Assembly: GCA_950097015.1 (NCBI GenBank)
Contig: CATNEN010000029.1
Span: forward strand, 6,715,501 to 6,779,500
Length of the DNA: 64,000 nt
DNA from: Macrostomum hystrix
Lineage: Eukaryota > Platyhelminthes > Macrostomidae
Direction of reading: 5' to 3'
Both the position numbers and the translations under genes were made by a program. Numbering within the stretch: position 1 is the stretch's first letter; each line of letters opens with the position of its first letter. Below, one piece after another: positions 24,310 to 35,879 of this stretch. The notes below the pieces were generated by a model. That model saw only the letters and a program-made list of their open reading frames with translations. It searched no databases and had not been told where the DNA came from.

Positions 24310-24717
24310 ATGTCCGACTCAGACACATCGTCAATCTCTTCTGTAGAGGATGAGATCAAGCCGAAGCCGCCGCCATCGAAGAGGCAGTCGAGCAATGCCG
24401 CCTCCGCATCCGGCGGCAGCAAGCAGCCAGCCAAGAAGCAGCAGCAGCCGAGCAAGGCCGGAGACAAGCGAAAACGGGCTGACAGCGACGATGATGGCGA
24501 GGGCGACGATAAACAGCGAGTAATGATTGGCAACAAGCGCTACGTGTCGCTGAGCAACTTCCACGGCCGATTCTTCGTTGACATTCGCGAATTCTACGAG
24601 GACAAGAACAGCGGCGAATTGAAGCCAGGCAAGAAGGGCATCTCCCTGACCCTTGAGCAGTGGGAGAATCTCAAAAGCAAAACGGCCGCCGTTGATAAGC
24701 TGATCAAGGACGCCTGA
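24310..24717 (+). CDS. SUB1: Transcriptional coactivator PC4/SUB1, single exon, 135 aa
   Basis: Single-stranded-DNA-binding coactivator that links activators with the RNA polymerase II machinery; nuclear. Residues 1-62 are a Ser/Asp/Lys-rich disordered tail: SDSDTSSISSVEDE near the N-terminus resembles the CK2-phosphorylated acidic tail, followed by Lys/Gln-rich DNA-binding segments. Residues about 67-133 are the PC4 core, with VMIGNKRYVSLSNFHGRFFV, DIREFYED, PGKKGISLTLEQW and a final LI helix. Length fits the family (human 127 aa). The start is the first ATG after an in-frame gap. No intron is seen, though an intron in the 5' UTR cannot be excluded. Confidence 0.97.
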   Translation: MSDSDTSSISSVEDEIKPKPPPSKRQSSNAASASGGSKQPAKKQQQPSKAGDKRKRADSDDDGEGDDKQRVMIGNKRYVSLSNFHGRFFVDIREFYEDKNSGELKPGKKGISLTLEQWENLKSKTAAVDKLIKDA

Positions 24718-25199
24718 TCAGCCTAGTAAATCTAATGAATCTATATTAATTGGCTGATTTACCGGTGTGTGAAATGAAAGCCATTTCATTTGACTCCCGC
24801 TGTTCAATGTGAAACAAATAGTATTTCATTTGTTTTCTCGTTCCGGGTGAAGCATGACAGTTTTATTATGTCTTGTAGGTCAATCTCGGCCATTTTTGTT
24901 AAAAGCAGCCAAGTACAAGAGAATGTGTATGTTGACAATGATATGCGCCCTATAACGTGTGCTTATCATAGAATAATCATGGAAATATATTTAAAATCGT
25001 TCATTTTTAGTATGTAACACACGTAGTTATATTTTTAAAGCGGGCATTTTCAGTGCAAAAGGTGGCACATAGTCAATACGAATTTCGAAGAATATACTAC
25101 AAATATACCATTAGAATTATTACGCTCGTAATTTTTACGGCCAACATTCTCTGGTGCACACGTTGTTCTCTACGTTTTCCCCATTATTTGAACCAGAAG

Positions 25200-26036
25200 A
25201 GATACAGTGCGCTTATTGAAGCAACATAAGAGAGAAGCAGCCAGCACACTAAAGCAACAGGGGAGAAAAGCAGCCAGCTCACTGAAGCAACAGGGAAGAG
25301 AAGCAGCCAGCTCACTGAAGCAATAAGGGAGACATGCAGCCAGCTCACTGAAGCAACAGGGAAGAGAAGCAGCCAGCTCACTGAAGCAATAAGGGAGACA
25401 TGCAGCCAGCTCACTGAAGCAACAGGGAAGAGAAGCAGCCAGCTCACTGAAGCAATAAGGGAGACATGCAGCCAGCTCACTGAAGCAACAGGGAAGAGAA
25501 GCAGCCAGCTCACTGAAGCAATAAGGGAGACATGCAGCCAGCTCACTGAAGCAACAGGGAAGAGAAGCAGCCAGCTCACTGAAGCAATAAGAGAGACATG
25601 CAGCCAGCTCACTGAAGCAATAAGGGAGACATGCAGCCAGCTCACTGAAGCAATAAGGGAGACATGCAGCCAGCTCACTGAAGCAACAGGGGAGACAAGC
25701 AGCCAGCTCACTGAAGCAACAGGGAAGAGAAGCAGCCAGCTCACTGAAGCAATAAGGGAGACATGCAGCCAGCTCACTGAAGCAACAGGGAAGAGAAGCA
25801 GCCAGCTCACTGAAGCAATAAGGGAGACATGCAGCCAGCTCACTGAAGCAACAGGGAAGAGAAGCAGCCAGCTCACTGAAGCAATAAGGGAGACATGCAG
25901 CCAGCTCACTGAAGCAACAGGGAAGAGAAGCAGCCAGCTCACTGAAGCAATAAGGGAGACATGCAGCCAGCTCACTGAAGCAACAGGGAAGAGAAGCAGC
26001 CAGCTCACTGAAGCAATAAGGGAGACATGCAGCCAG
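25200..26036. repeat. 33-bp minisatellite with 66-bp higher-order pattern
   Basis: About 25 units of 33 bp sharing GCAGCCAGCTCACTGAAGCA. Two variants (GGGAAGAGAA and AGGGAGACAT) mostly alternate, giving a 66-bp repeat. It is open as VSWLLLFPVAS-type peptides on the minus strand, which is an artefact of a period divisible by 3. Confidence 0.92.
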
Positions 26037-26757
26037 TGCGGCAGAAGAAAAACTAGATGCTCTGATTTTAATGCAAGCGCAGCTTACACCAATTATGCAA
26101 GGAGTATATTTTCTCGGCCCGCATTAACACGGGCGCAGTTATCTTTAAAAGTACATTTGAATAGTAGTAAAGAATGTGTGCAGCGGGATGCTGTGCGAAT
26201 AAGGCGGGGCATCAGAATCAATATGAAGCCTCAGAAAGGAATTAATTTGCAATTAGTTCACTACAAGTGATGAAGCACAGTTCATGAGTTCCGAGGAAGA
26301 AAGATGTACAAAAGACAAAATACATAATGTGTGTACAATCATGGGTTTTATCTCACAATGCTAAAACTACGGCACAGTTACGAGTATTTAGAGCAAAATG
26401 CTTTGGTGGGTCTTTGTCAATAAAGTTATAGAATCATAGGATTAAAATATGGAGGTCACTTACAATGTACACGAGAACGTAAGGTGTACAGTAAATGGGT
26501 AAACACGCACGTAACTAAATAAGCATTGACAGCAAGTGCTACCGATATCATCATTATTTCATTGTGCTCATAAAAAACGTATGTTATGCACAGGTAAAAA
26601 TAATAGTGTATATGCATTCTAAAGAGCAGCGCAAATTCTTTATACCACGTCGTAAAACTTTCGTTGTGAAAAAATCTCAGTCGTCTCAGTGAAAGTCATA
26701 GCGCAGCTTTGGTTAGGAAGTGATTGGATGTTACTTTGGGGTTAGTAGATTAATTGT

Positions 26758-27965
26758 AGGAGGAGATTGAATGTACTTTCGGGTTAGGAGGAGATTGAAT
26801 GTACTTTCGGGTTAGGAGATTGAATGTACCTTCGGGTTAGGAGGAGATTGAATTTACTTTCGGGTTAGGAGGAGATTGAATGTACTTTCGGGTTAGGAGA
26901 TTGAATGTACTTTCGGGTTAGGATGAGACTGAATGTACTTTCGGGTTAGGAGGAGATTGAATTTACTTTCGGGTTAGGAGGAGATTGAATTTACTTTCGG
27001 GTTAGGAGGAGATTGAATTTACTTTCGGGTTAGGAGGAGATTGAATGTACTTTCGGGTTAGGAGATTGAATGTACTTTCGGGTTAGGATGAGACTGAATG
27101 TACTTTCGGGTTAGGAGGAGATTGAATGTACTTTCGGGTTAGGAGGAGATTGAATGTACTTTCGGGTTAGGAGGAGATTGAATTTACTTTCGGGTTAGGA
27201 GGAGATTGAATTTACTTTCGGGTTAGGAGGAGATTAAATGTACTTTCGGGTTAGGAGATTGAATGTACTTTCGGGTTAGGATGAGACTGAATGTACTTTC
27301 GGGTTAGGAGGAGATTGAATGTACTTTCGGGTTAGGAGGAGATTGAATGTACTTTCGGGTTAGGAGGAGATTGAATTTACTTTCGGGTTAGGAGGAGATT
27401 GAATTTACTTTCGGGTTAGGAGGAGATTGAATTTACTTTCGGGTTAGGAGGAGATTGAAATTACTTTCGGGTTAGGAGGAGATTGAATGTACTTTCGGGT
27501 TAGGAGATTGAATGTACTTTCGGGTTAGGATGAGACTGAATGTACTTTCGGGTTAGGAGGAGATTGAATGTACTTTCGGGTTAGGAGGAGATTGAATGTA
27601 CTTTCGGGTTAGGAGGAGATTGAATTTACTTTCGAGTTAGGAGGAGATTGAATTTACTTTCGGGTTAGGAGGAGATTGAATTTACTTTCGGGTTAGGAGG
27701 AGATTGAATGTACTTTCGGGTTAGGAGATTGAATGTACTTTCGGGTTAGGATGAGACTGAATGTACTTTCGGGTTAGGAGGAGATTGAATGTACTTTCGG
27801 GTTAGGAGGAGATTGAATGTACTTTCGGGTTAGGAGGAGATTGAATTTACTTTCGGGTTAGGAGGAGATTGAATGTACTTTCGGGTTAGGAGGAGATTGA
27901 ATGTACTTTCGGGTTAGGAGGAGATTGAATGTACTTTCGGGTTAGGAGGAGATTGAATGTACTTT
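26758..27965. repeat. 28-bp minisatellite, about 43 units, higher-order structure
   Basis: Units of 28 bp (GATTGAATGTACTTTCGGGT plus TAGGAGGA), with periodic 25-bp short units and a GATGAGACTG variant. The short unit and the variant recur together every 160-260 bp, showing that blocks of several units were duplicated. Each unit contains GGGTTAGG, but the array is not a telomere. Confidence 0.9.
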
Positions 27966-28232
27966 GAAGTTAGGAAGAGACTGTACTTTGGAGATAGGAA
28001 AATATTGGATGTGATTTTTAGAGATAGGAAGAGATTGAATGCACATTGGGGGTAAGAAGAATTCGAATATACGTCGGGGTAAGAATAGACTTTGTTAAGT
28101 ATAATATATGGAGGTAGAAAGAAAGAAAATAAGTATTTTATTCTGCTGACACGAGAACCAATATCACTGATTCTCAAAGACTAGAATTTATTTACTTCAG
28201 TGCCTCAGCATTGAAAAATATTTCAGAGTCGG

Positions 28233-30251
28233 CTAGACATCCGGCAGCTCCGTGTCCACGCTAGCCCTGGAGTAGACCACATCCCAACGGTAGGGAAATC
28301 TGGAGCAGCAGAATCTGAAACAATTAACGCAATAGCCTTCGTGAAACGGATTATAAGCCTCGGCCAAGTGTTTCAAGTAGCTAATCCGCTCTCGGGACAC
28401 TCGCTCCCAGGTAGTAGTGTTGCTGCAGGCCAGGTAACAGTGGAACAGAGTCAGGAATGCCAGTGGAAGGCCGGAAACCAACAGCACCACCATGTCAGCG
28501 GTGTAGGCCCAGTTGGCAGCCAGCCAGCCCATGGCATCGGCCTTCACGTGAATCGACCGCCTGCGGGCGCGTGGAGAAAGGTAGGACGATTAGCAGAGTC
28601 AAGGCAGACACAGAACTGAGTGGAGGCAGACACAGAACTGAGTGGAGGCAGACACAGAACTGAGTGGAGGCAGACACAGAACTGAGTGGAGGCAGATACA
28701 GTTGCGGGGGTCGCACCAGACAAAGAACACGGTCCACCAGATGCAGGCGGACTGGCACAGGAGGAAGGCCAGGAATGCGGCGTGGTTCCTCTCGCCGATG
28801 CAATTCTCCACCCAGGGGCAGTGGTGGTCGAATCTGGAGACGCAGCGGCCGCAGTCCTCGCAGTGGCGCGACCTGAGCGGCTGCTCGATCAGGCAGTAGC
28901 GACAGAAGCGCAGCTCCAGAGAGCGCCGGCTGGCGGGCAGGTCGCGACCGGAGCCGCTGCGACCTTCGTCGGCTTCCTCATCGTCATCAGAGGCTGGGTC
29001 GGCGACGTGGCCGTTTCCGGATTCCTGCAATTGCGTTTTGGTGTCTAAGATATTAAAGACCAATCTGGGGAAGTGAGGGGAGACATAGTAGGGGATGAGA
29101 TGGGAGACGGAATAGGGGATGAGATGGGAGACGGAATAGGGGATGAGATCGGAGACAACAGGGGATGAGATGGGAGACAATGGGGGATGAGATCGGAGAC
29201 GGAATAGGGGATGAGATAGGAGACAATAGGGGATGAGATGGGAGAAAACAGGGGATGAGATGGGAGACAATAGGGGATGAGATCGGAGACAACAGGGGAT
29301 GAGATGGGAGACGGAATAGGGGATGAGATGGGAGACAATAGGGGATGAGATCGGAGACAACAGGGGATGAGATGGGAGACGGAATAGGGGATGAGATGGG
29401 AGACAATAGGGGATGAGATCGGAGACAACAGGGATGAGATGGGAGACAATGGGGGATGAGATGGGAGATAACAGGGGATGAGATGGGAGACAACAGGGGA
29501 TGAGATGGGAGACAACAGGGGATGAGATGGGAGACAACAGGGGATGAGATGGGAGACAACAGGGGATGAGATGGGAGACAACAGGGGATGAGATGGGAGA
29601 CAACGGGGATGAGATGGGAGACAACAGGGGATGAGATGGGAGACAACAGGGATGAGATGGGAGACAACAGGGATGAGATGGGAGACAACAGGGATGAGAT
29701 GGGAGACAACAGGGATGAGATGGGAGACAACAGGGGATGAGATGGGAGACAACAGGGGATGAGATGGGAGACAACAGGGATGAGATGGGAGACAACAGGG
29801 GATGAGATGGGAGACAACAGGGGATGAGATGGGAGACAACAGGGATGAGATGGGAGACAACAGGGATGAGATGGGAGACAACAGGGATGAGATGGGAGAC
29901 AACAGGGATGAGATGGGAGACAGAATAGGTGAAAAGAAGTGGAGTAAAAAACTCTTTAAGTGGTGGGAGAGTCACCGCTCGCAGCTGATTGGACACATAA
30001 CCCGGATCGATGAGGCTAGTGACAAAGTAGAGCAGCAGAGAGGCAGAGAAGAGTGCCAGGTAGGCGATGCCACCAAGCATGCCAGGTGAGCCGGGTAGCA
30101 GGGCCAGCCGGAGCTGGGATTTCTGGGCCAACAGGCTGGCCAGGACAGCGAAGCACAGGGCCGTGTGGCCGAAGCGAATCAGGACGCCGCGCAGAGCTGA
30201 GCCGGGCGGCCGGCCGCGACGCCTGTCCAGACGGTGACCGCTGGCGGACGG
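28233..30251 (-). CDS. ZDHHC12: ZDHHC12-type palmitoyltransferase, multi-exon, 5' end incomplete
   Basis: DHHC protein S-acyltransferase of Golgi/ER membranes. Minus-strand exons: about 30251-29976 ([12 protein letters not shown], two membrane helices, DPGYV), about 29024-28700 (acidic linker, then the Cys-rich domain [18 protein letters not shown], catalytic DHHC in [17 protein letters not shown], third helix), and 28560-28233 (fourth helix, then the TTxE-like [10 protein letters not shown] and a Cys-rich tail). The [13 protein letters not shown] and NTTTWE segments match ZDHHC12 better than other DHHC paralogues. Not resolved: no ATG is in frame before the first exon, and joining exon 3 at the GTATCT donor to the last exon leaves the frame one base off. 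That means either another donor or an indel. Both visible introns are filled by minisatellites. Confidence 0.85.
28606..28699. repeat. 22-bp tandem repeat in ZDHHC12 last intron
   Basis: Four copies of GAGGCAGACACAGAACTGAG(TG). The array begins directly at the putative donor site of the Cys-rich exon. Confidence 0.88.
29075..29935. repeat. 22/23-bp minisatellite in ZDHHC12 intron
   Basis: About 38 copies of GGGATGAGATGGGAGACAAC(AG), with GGAATAG variants and one-base length differences that change phase. It separates the DPGYV exon from the DHHC exon. Confidence 0.92.
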
Positions 30252-31057
30252 CTGCGGGATTTAGGACAGATTTGCATGCATCCGCTATACTGCTGAATTG
30301 CATTTTGTAGAAGCGGTGCGTCTTCGAATATAAAGAAACGGATGAACGATTGAACAAACTATTGAAGGGCGAAGGAGAGAGACGAAGGAGAGATAGATCC
30401 ATGGAAGTTGTGAGGAATGAATCGATGAAGGGAGGAAGGAAGGCAAGGTAGACAGTAAACTACTACAGCAAAATGCTAAAATTGCTTAACGGTTAACAGT
30501 TTAACGCAAAGATAATAAGACCACAAAATGTAATATGAAATAAGCAATCCGCAAACAGAGGATCAGTGGCATATATTTAATCAGTATAATTGTTGCAGAC
30601 TTATTCATAAGACAACAAACAGGATCATTATCTACACTGCTAACTGGACTGTTACAGGAAGCTCGCAATGCAAGGTGAATAAAATAAGTTAACAAAATGG
30701 CGTCAACTACAAAAGATGTACAAGGAAACCAATGTGATAAACTGTGAAAGTCAAGCGAATTTAATCGTATTAGATTTTTGTTATCAATGCCATCATTCAA
30801 TGCAACTGAACTGATATATTTTGACATTATCTGGATATTCCGAACTTCAGGGCACGGCCACAGCTTCAGGTAGGCAGTGGGTGTTGATGAAGGGTTCCAC
30901 ATCAGGATGGTGGGCAGTGGGTGTCAGTGGAGGGTGTCGGGGGAATCTTTCAGACGAGGCCTCAGAGATGCATTTCGACTCCACTATTCCTTAAGCTAGG
31001 GTCCTAGTTAATCCTACCCTATCTAATTCAATAGTCACAAAAACCGCAGGGCTTTGG
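30252..31057. other. ZDHHC12 to FDX2 intergenic DNA
   Basis: Includes the ZDHHC12 5' region (GC-rich to about 30290), where its first exon should lie but was not identified. The rest, up to the FDX2 stop, is AT-rich without a recognisable gene. Confidence 0.4.
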
Positions 31058-31603
31058 TCAATGCGGCTTAGGAACATGCCCGTCAACGTAAAAGTTCCTC
31101 GTAGCCTGTGGCAAGGCAACCCGCATGCCATCCAGACTGGCTGACAGGACAATCTGGCAGCTCAGCCGGGAGTTCTCGCGCAGAAATGGCGCCATATCGA
31201 GCATATCCTCCTCGGCTTCTGTCACCTCTGGCAAGTTGGCAGGGTCGGGCGCGTTGACATACACGTGACAGGTGCAGCAGGCCAGGGAGGCTTCGCAGGC
31301 GCCTTCAACTGGCAGCTCGTAGCGCTGAAGCAGACGCATGAGGTTCTCACCAGCATGGCCAGTCACCGGGTGCTCCTTGCCAACTTTGTCCACCACAGTC
31401 AGTGACACTGGTGGGCCGGCTGGGGCTGTGGCTGTGTCTGTAGAGTGCCTTGCCACCCTACTGGCAAGAGTGAACCTACAGATGGGATTGGACGATACAG
31501 TGCCTGCTGCCGCTGTTACAGCCGGCGATAGCAGACGAGTGAGCAGTCGGAACAGCTGGATATGAGCATAAGTGAGACTGGGCTCGGAGGAAATATCAGG
31601 CAC
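31058..31603 (-). CDS. FDX2: Mitochondrial [2Fe-2S] ferredoxin FDX2, 5' exon missing
   Basis: Electron donor for mitochondrial Fe-S cluster assembly. The ferredoxin fold follows a Ser/Arg/Thr-rich region that looks like a mitochondrial presequence. Cluster ligands, counted from the open frame: C103, C109 and C112 in CEASLACCTC, and C149 in SRLSCQIVL. The C-terminus ends RNFYVDGHVPKPH, diagnostic of FDX2 rather than adrenodoxin FDX1. CEAS and DMLDMAPFL also match. An extra Cys (C110) lies between two ligands; human FDX2 has Ser there. The open frame has no ATG upstream of the domain; it starts at a GTG after a stop. The initiator Met is therefore probably in an unseen upstream exon, and TTTCCTCCGAG near 31590 is a possible acceptor. 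Confidence 0.94.
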   Translation of the reverse strand: MPDISSEPSLTYAHIQLFRLLTRLLSPAVTAAAGTVSSNPICRFTLASRVARHSTDTATAPAGPPVSLTVVDKVGKEHPVTGHAGENLMRLLQRYELPVEGACEASLACCTCHVYVNAPDPANLPEVTEAEEDMLDMAPFLRENSRLSCQIVLSASLDGMRVALPQATRNFYVDGHVPKPH

Positions 31604-33439
31604 ATATTTCTTACTTTATTTAAAAACATTAATTCATTTTTTCTGAACTTTCTATTCACCAGCTAATAAAGAAGTTTGGTAAAGCATTGATATAAAAAAT
31701 GCAGAGCTACATTTAAGAGTATCACTAGTAAAGAATAACCCCAATAATTACTTAGTACCACAGTGCCCAAACATTTCAGAGACAGTGCTGACATGGAATT
31801 ATAATTCAATACAATTTTTCATAGAAACCATAGAGTTACCATAGAAAATTTAGAATTATTCTATGGCATCAATTTAATAAAAAACAAATGCCTGTACTCT
31901 AGCTTATCACATCAGGCAGGCCTAACCTAGTCTTACTATAATGTTAACTCTAGCCTAGAAATTTAGTAGGTAAAATCAAATAAGAACTACTTTTTGTCTA
32001 ACTTTTTATGACAAATTAAGACATGACTAGCTTAAATTCTATTTAACTTAAAGTGTACATCATGCAAAGGTACCATTTGAAAAAACCTGTGATGAGGTAG
32101 TGCTTTTCTGTGCTCTATTAAACTATAACAATAATGCAATGTGTTCTATTTCCACAAAAATTTCTAAACAATCTGTGTCCTACACAATTTAAATTGATGT
32201 AACTAGTGTTACTGTGAAAGAAAGCAAATAGATGCTGTTCATATCTATATTTGTAAACATATTTTTACTTAATAGGAACAAAATATTGCTTACAATACTG
32301 CAAGACTATCTGTCATGAATCTAAATTTGTTTCATCCTGGCACTGTAATAGGGGCTTTCAAAGGCTTGACTTCACTGCTTCAGTCGGAGCTAAACCTTTT
32401 GAATTCCAAAGAGTGGAGTCTATTTTTTAACTTCTCTTTGAGTCCACAACCATCATAATTCGGAACAGTGTTTTAAACTGCTAATAAGCACTAATTTCAT
32501 ATATTGAAATGTTAAATGAAGAGTTAAATTACTGAAAGTAACTGAACAGTTCAATAAATAAAATCTAATTATAGTTAAATTATTTCTAATTTCCAAGAAA
32601 TATTTACCAACTAAAAATCTTTAAAAATAGCAAACGTTTAAACAAATCGTAAACAACGTTATGAAAATAAACTAAAGCTGCTTGGAGCGCAGTTTTACAA
32701 AGCTAGGTAATTTAACTTGAGCTCAACTCTTACACGTGTACTTTAGGTTTATGCCTCCAAAGATTCGTTACATTACAAAACAGTGTTAGGCGGTTATGAT
32801 TTAGTCAGTCCAACCACCGGACTAGCCACCCGTAATGGAAGAAGACTGAGAATGTGCAAAAATATTATACGGTTGGATATCTGTATTCAGTATTATTTCA
32901 GACATTCGACACATTCTTTTATTCCAAATTAAATGATCAAATTAGATGGGGTCCATATGAAATTCTGAATCATCTGAATGGTTGAAACAAATTAGATTAT
33001 TGAAATTGAAAAAAACGAATGCAACGCATTTGAAATTAATTATAGCCAAACATCTGAGCGAAGAAGCAGATTTTTTTCATACCACTGTTGCCAATTCACT
33101 TTATGCTTGCTGTGCTCCAGATAAAGATTGTACCATGTACCATAAAAAAAGAATAATTGCATGCAGGAGGGCTACAGACAGAGGCAAATCGTTTGGTGAC
33201 ACTATAGACCCGCAGCCAGCGAGGAGGCAATTCTGCCCATTCCGCTGACTCCTCAGCACACACGCGCACAGATACTGTACGTACACGCTAACTGCACAAT
33301 GTGTGTACCAAGGACTATACCAGAAGAAGAAGGACAGGACGGAACATTTAAATGTGAAAAAAACGTGAAAAGTTCCTATCTCTTTAGTGCATTTTTGCGT
33401 AATCAACCTTAAATTAATTTTCCAAAAACGAAGTGTCCT

Positions 33440-33672
33440 ATCCTTCTTCTTCTTTGGTTTGTACATCTGCCCTGACTTTCTCATCGTCATGCAGTGTACA
33501 CTGACACTGTGCCTTGGAGGTTGGCCCCCAAGGACGTAAATTGCACACGACAAGCCCCCAATTGCCTTCTCTCCGCGGCTGCATCCCAAATGAATGTGGC
33601 CCCGCCGAAGAATCGAGCTCAGGGACCTTGGTGCAGAAGGCGAATGCGTTAACCGCTCTGCCACTCGATCAC
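33440..33672 (-). mobile_element. tRNA-derived SINE with AAG-rich tail
   Basis: Read on the minus strand, the head has a perfect A box (TGGCAGAGCGG) and a weakened B box (AGCTCGATTC). A body of about 130 bp follows, then a 3' end of AAGAAGAAG. A similar AAGAAGAAGGACAGGAC segment lies inverted at 33321-33340. It is not a functional tRNA because the T arm is degraded. No clear target duplication was found. Confidence 0.65.
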
Positions 33673-34075
33673 CATAGGACCGTCACGTAATTACTCGTAC
33701 ATGTAAACAACATGTAATTTAAATGTCCATGCTTTTACAATCGATTTAGACTACCAGATCGCATTTAATTGTCCTTTCTACAATTTCGAACTATATGAAT
33801 GAGATCAGAAAAGTGTGGGTTAGTGTTAAGTTCACTCATTCCCTTATGCCACTGTATCGTTTAAAACAAATTTATCGTTTCTCATTAGCAACTCTCGCTA
33901 TGAAAATAATAACGGGCATACAAATGGGTGCATTTACGATGTCTAATAAGCAGCAAATTAGTTGTATACATACACTTATAGCTTATTTTGTATATCCTAA
34001 CGTAGTAACTGCATAATATGGGATACTATGTGACCATTATAGTAACTGGCGAAAGCATTACGACGGCGCAAAGCG

Positions 34076-35452
34076 CAGCCAGAAGTACTATTAGCTTGTT
34101 GTAATTACAGCCAGAAGTACTATTAGCTTGTTGTAATTACAGCCAGAAGTACTATTAGCTTGTTGTAATTACAGCCAGAAGTACTATTAGCTTGTTGTAA
34201 TTACAGCCAGAAGTACTATTAGCTTGTTGTAATTACAGCCAGAAGTACTATTATCTTGTTGTAATTACAGCCAGAAGTACTATTATCTTGTTGTAATTAC
34301 AGCCAGAAGTACTATTAGCTTGTTGTAATTACAGCCAGAAGTACTATTAGCTTGTTGTAATTACAGCCAGAAGTACTATTAGCTTGTTGTAATTACAGCC
34401 AGAAGTACTATTAGCTTGTTGTAATTACAGCCAGAAGTACTATTAGCTTGTTGTAATTACAGCCAGAAGTACTATTAGCTTGTTGTAATTACAGCCAGAA
34501 GTACTATTATCTTGTTGTAATTACAGCCAGAAGTACTATTAGCTTGTTGTAATTACAGCCAGAAGTACTATTAGCTTGTTGTAATTACAACCAGAAGTAC
34601 TATTAGCTTGTTGTAATTACAGCCAGAAGTACTATTAGCTTGTTGTAATTACAACCAGAAGTACTATTAGCTTGTTGTAATTACAGCCAGAAGTACTATT
34701 ATCTTGTTGTAATTACAGCCAGAAGTACTATTAGCTTGTTGTAATTACAGCCAGAAGTACTATTAGCTTGTTGTAATTACAGCCAGAAGTACTATTAGCT
34801 TGTTGTAATTACAGCCAGAAGTACTATTAGCTTGTTGTAATTACAGCCAGAAGTACTATTATCTTGTTGTAATTACAGCCAGAAGTACTATTAGCTTGTT
34901 GTAATTACAGCCAGAAGTACTATTAGCTTGTTGTAATTACAGCCAGAAGTACTATTAGCTTGTTGTAATTACAGCCAGAAGTACTATTAGCTTGTTGTAA
35001 TTACAGCCAGAAGTACTATTAGCTTGTTGTAATTACAGCCAGAAGTACTATTAGCTTGTTGTAATTACAGCCAGAAGTACTATTAGCTTGTTGTAATTAC
35101 AGCCAGAAGTACTATTAGCTTGTTGTAATTACAGCCAGAAGTACTATTATCTTGTTGTAATTACAGCCAGAAGTACTATTAGCTTGTTGTAATTACAGCC
35201 AGAAGTACTATTATCTTGTTGTAATTACAGCCAGAAGTACTATTAGCTTGTTGTAATTACAGCCAGAAGTACTATTAGCTTGTTGTAATTACAGCCAGAA
35301 GTACTATTAGCTTGTTGTAATTACAGCCAGAAGTACTATTAGCTTGTTGTAATTACAGCCAGAAGTACTATTAGCTTGTTTTAATTACAGCCAGAAGTAC
35401 TATTAGCTTGTTGTAATTACAGCCAGAAGTACTATTAGCTTGTTGTAATTAC
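34076..35452. repeat. 32-bp satellite array, about 43 near-identical units
   Basis: Units AGCCAGAAGTACTATTAGCT(TGTTGTAATTAC). Almost the only variation is TTAGC against TTATC, and two AACC for AGCC changes. This is the most homogeneous array in the window, implying recent expansion or active homogenisation. Confidence 0.95.
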
Positions 35453-35879
35453 GTGCGTACTTCGGTTCAAATGCATTTCAAATCCGTTCATAATTTTTTA
35501 TTGCTCTTAATTTTCTAAATTTTACTACGATTATTTCAAAAGTGCACCAGAATGTCATTTCCCGGAAAGCCTACCTGGCTGCGCCTTGAGAGATTATCTC
35601 GATTTCATCTTTAACGAATATAGTTAATCCAATTCTTCATTCGTACACAGGCAAGCTAGTAGATGTGTACACGATGGACAAATAGACAGCACTATATTAT
35701 GAGATGCACAAGTAATTATGATATTTTTTATTGGCGCTTCTCATTACATTATGACATTATGAAATGGCTTGCGAGATGTCAATATGTCCTATGTGGACAT
35801 GAAGTCCTCCTGCTTGCATGCCAAACTCAGCTGCTCCAGTCGAATCACACCCGCCTCAGGCTGAAAAAGCTATTGGAGC

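Larger units (their letters stand above)
24718..28232. other. Intergenic region dominated by two minisatellites
   Basis: About 480 bp of AT-rich DNA after SUB1, then a 33-bp array (25200-26036), 700 bp of AT-rich DNA, and a 28-bp array (26758-27965). No gene is seen apart from the array ORFs. Confidence 0.6.
31604..35879. other. 4.3-kb intergenic region with a SINE and a 32-bp array
   Basis: AT-rich DNA (31604-33300) with no gene seen apart from a possible FDX2 first exon. It is followed by a SINE (33440-33672), the 32-bp array (34076-35452) and about 400 bp of unremarkable sequence before the stop of the next minus-strand gene. Confidence 0.5.

Noticed and set aside
25184-26008. A 274-codon hydrophobic ORF resembling a membrane protein
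   Set aside because: Pure translation of a 33-bp minisatellite with no unique sequence.
26758-27965. Interstitial telomere (GGGTTAGG in every unit)
   Set aside because: The motif is only part of a 28-bp unit and is never tandem as a hexamer.
33598-33672. A functional tRNA gene at the head of the SINE
   Set aside because: The A box is perfect but the B box and T stem are degraded and no acceptor stem pairs.
34076-35452. CRISPR-like regular repeats
   Set aside because: Units are contiguous with no spacers, in an intron-bearing animal genome; this is a satellite. The same reasoning applies to the other arrays.
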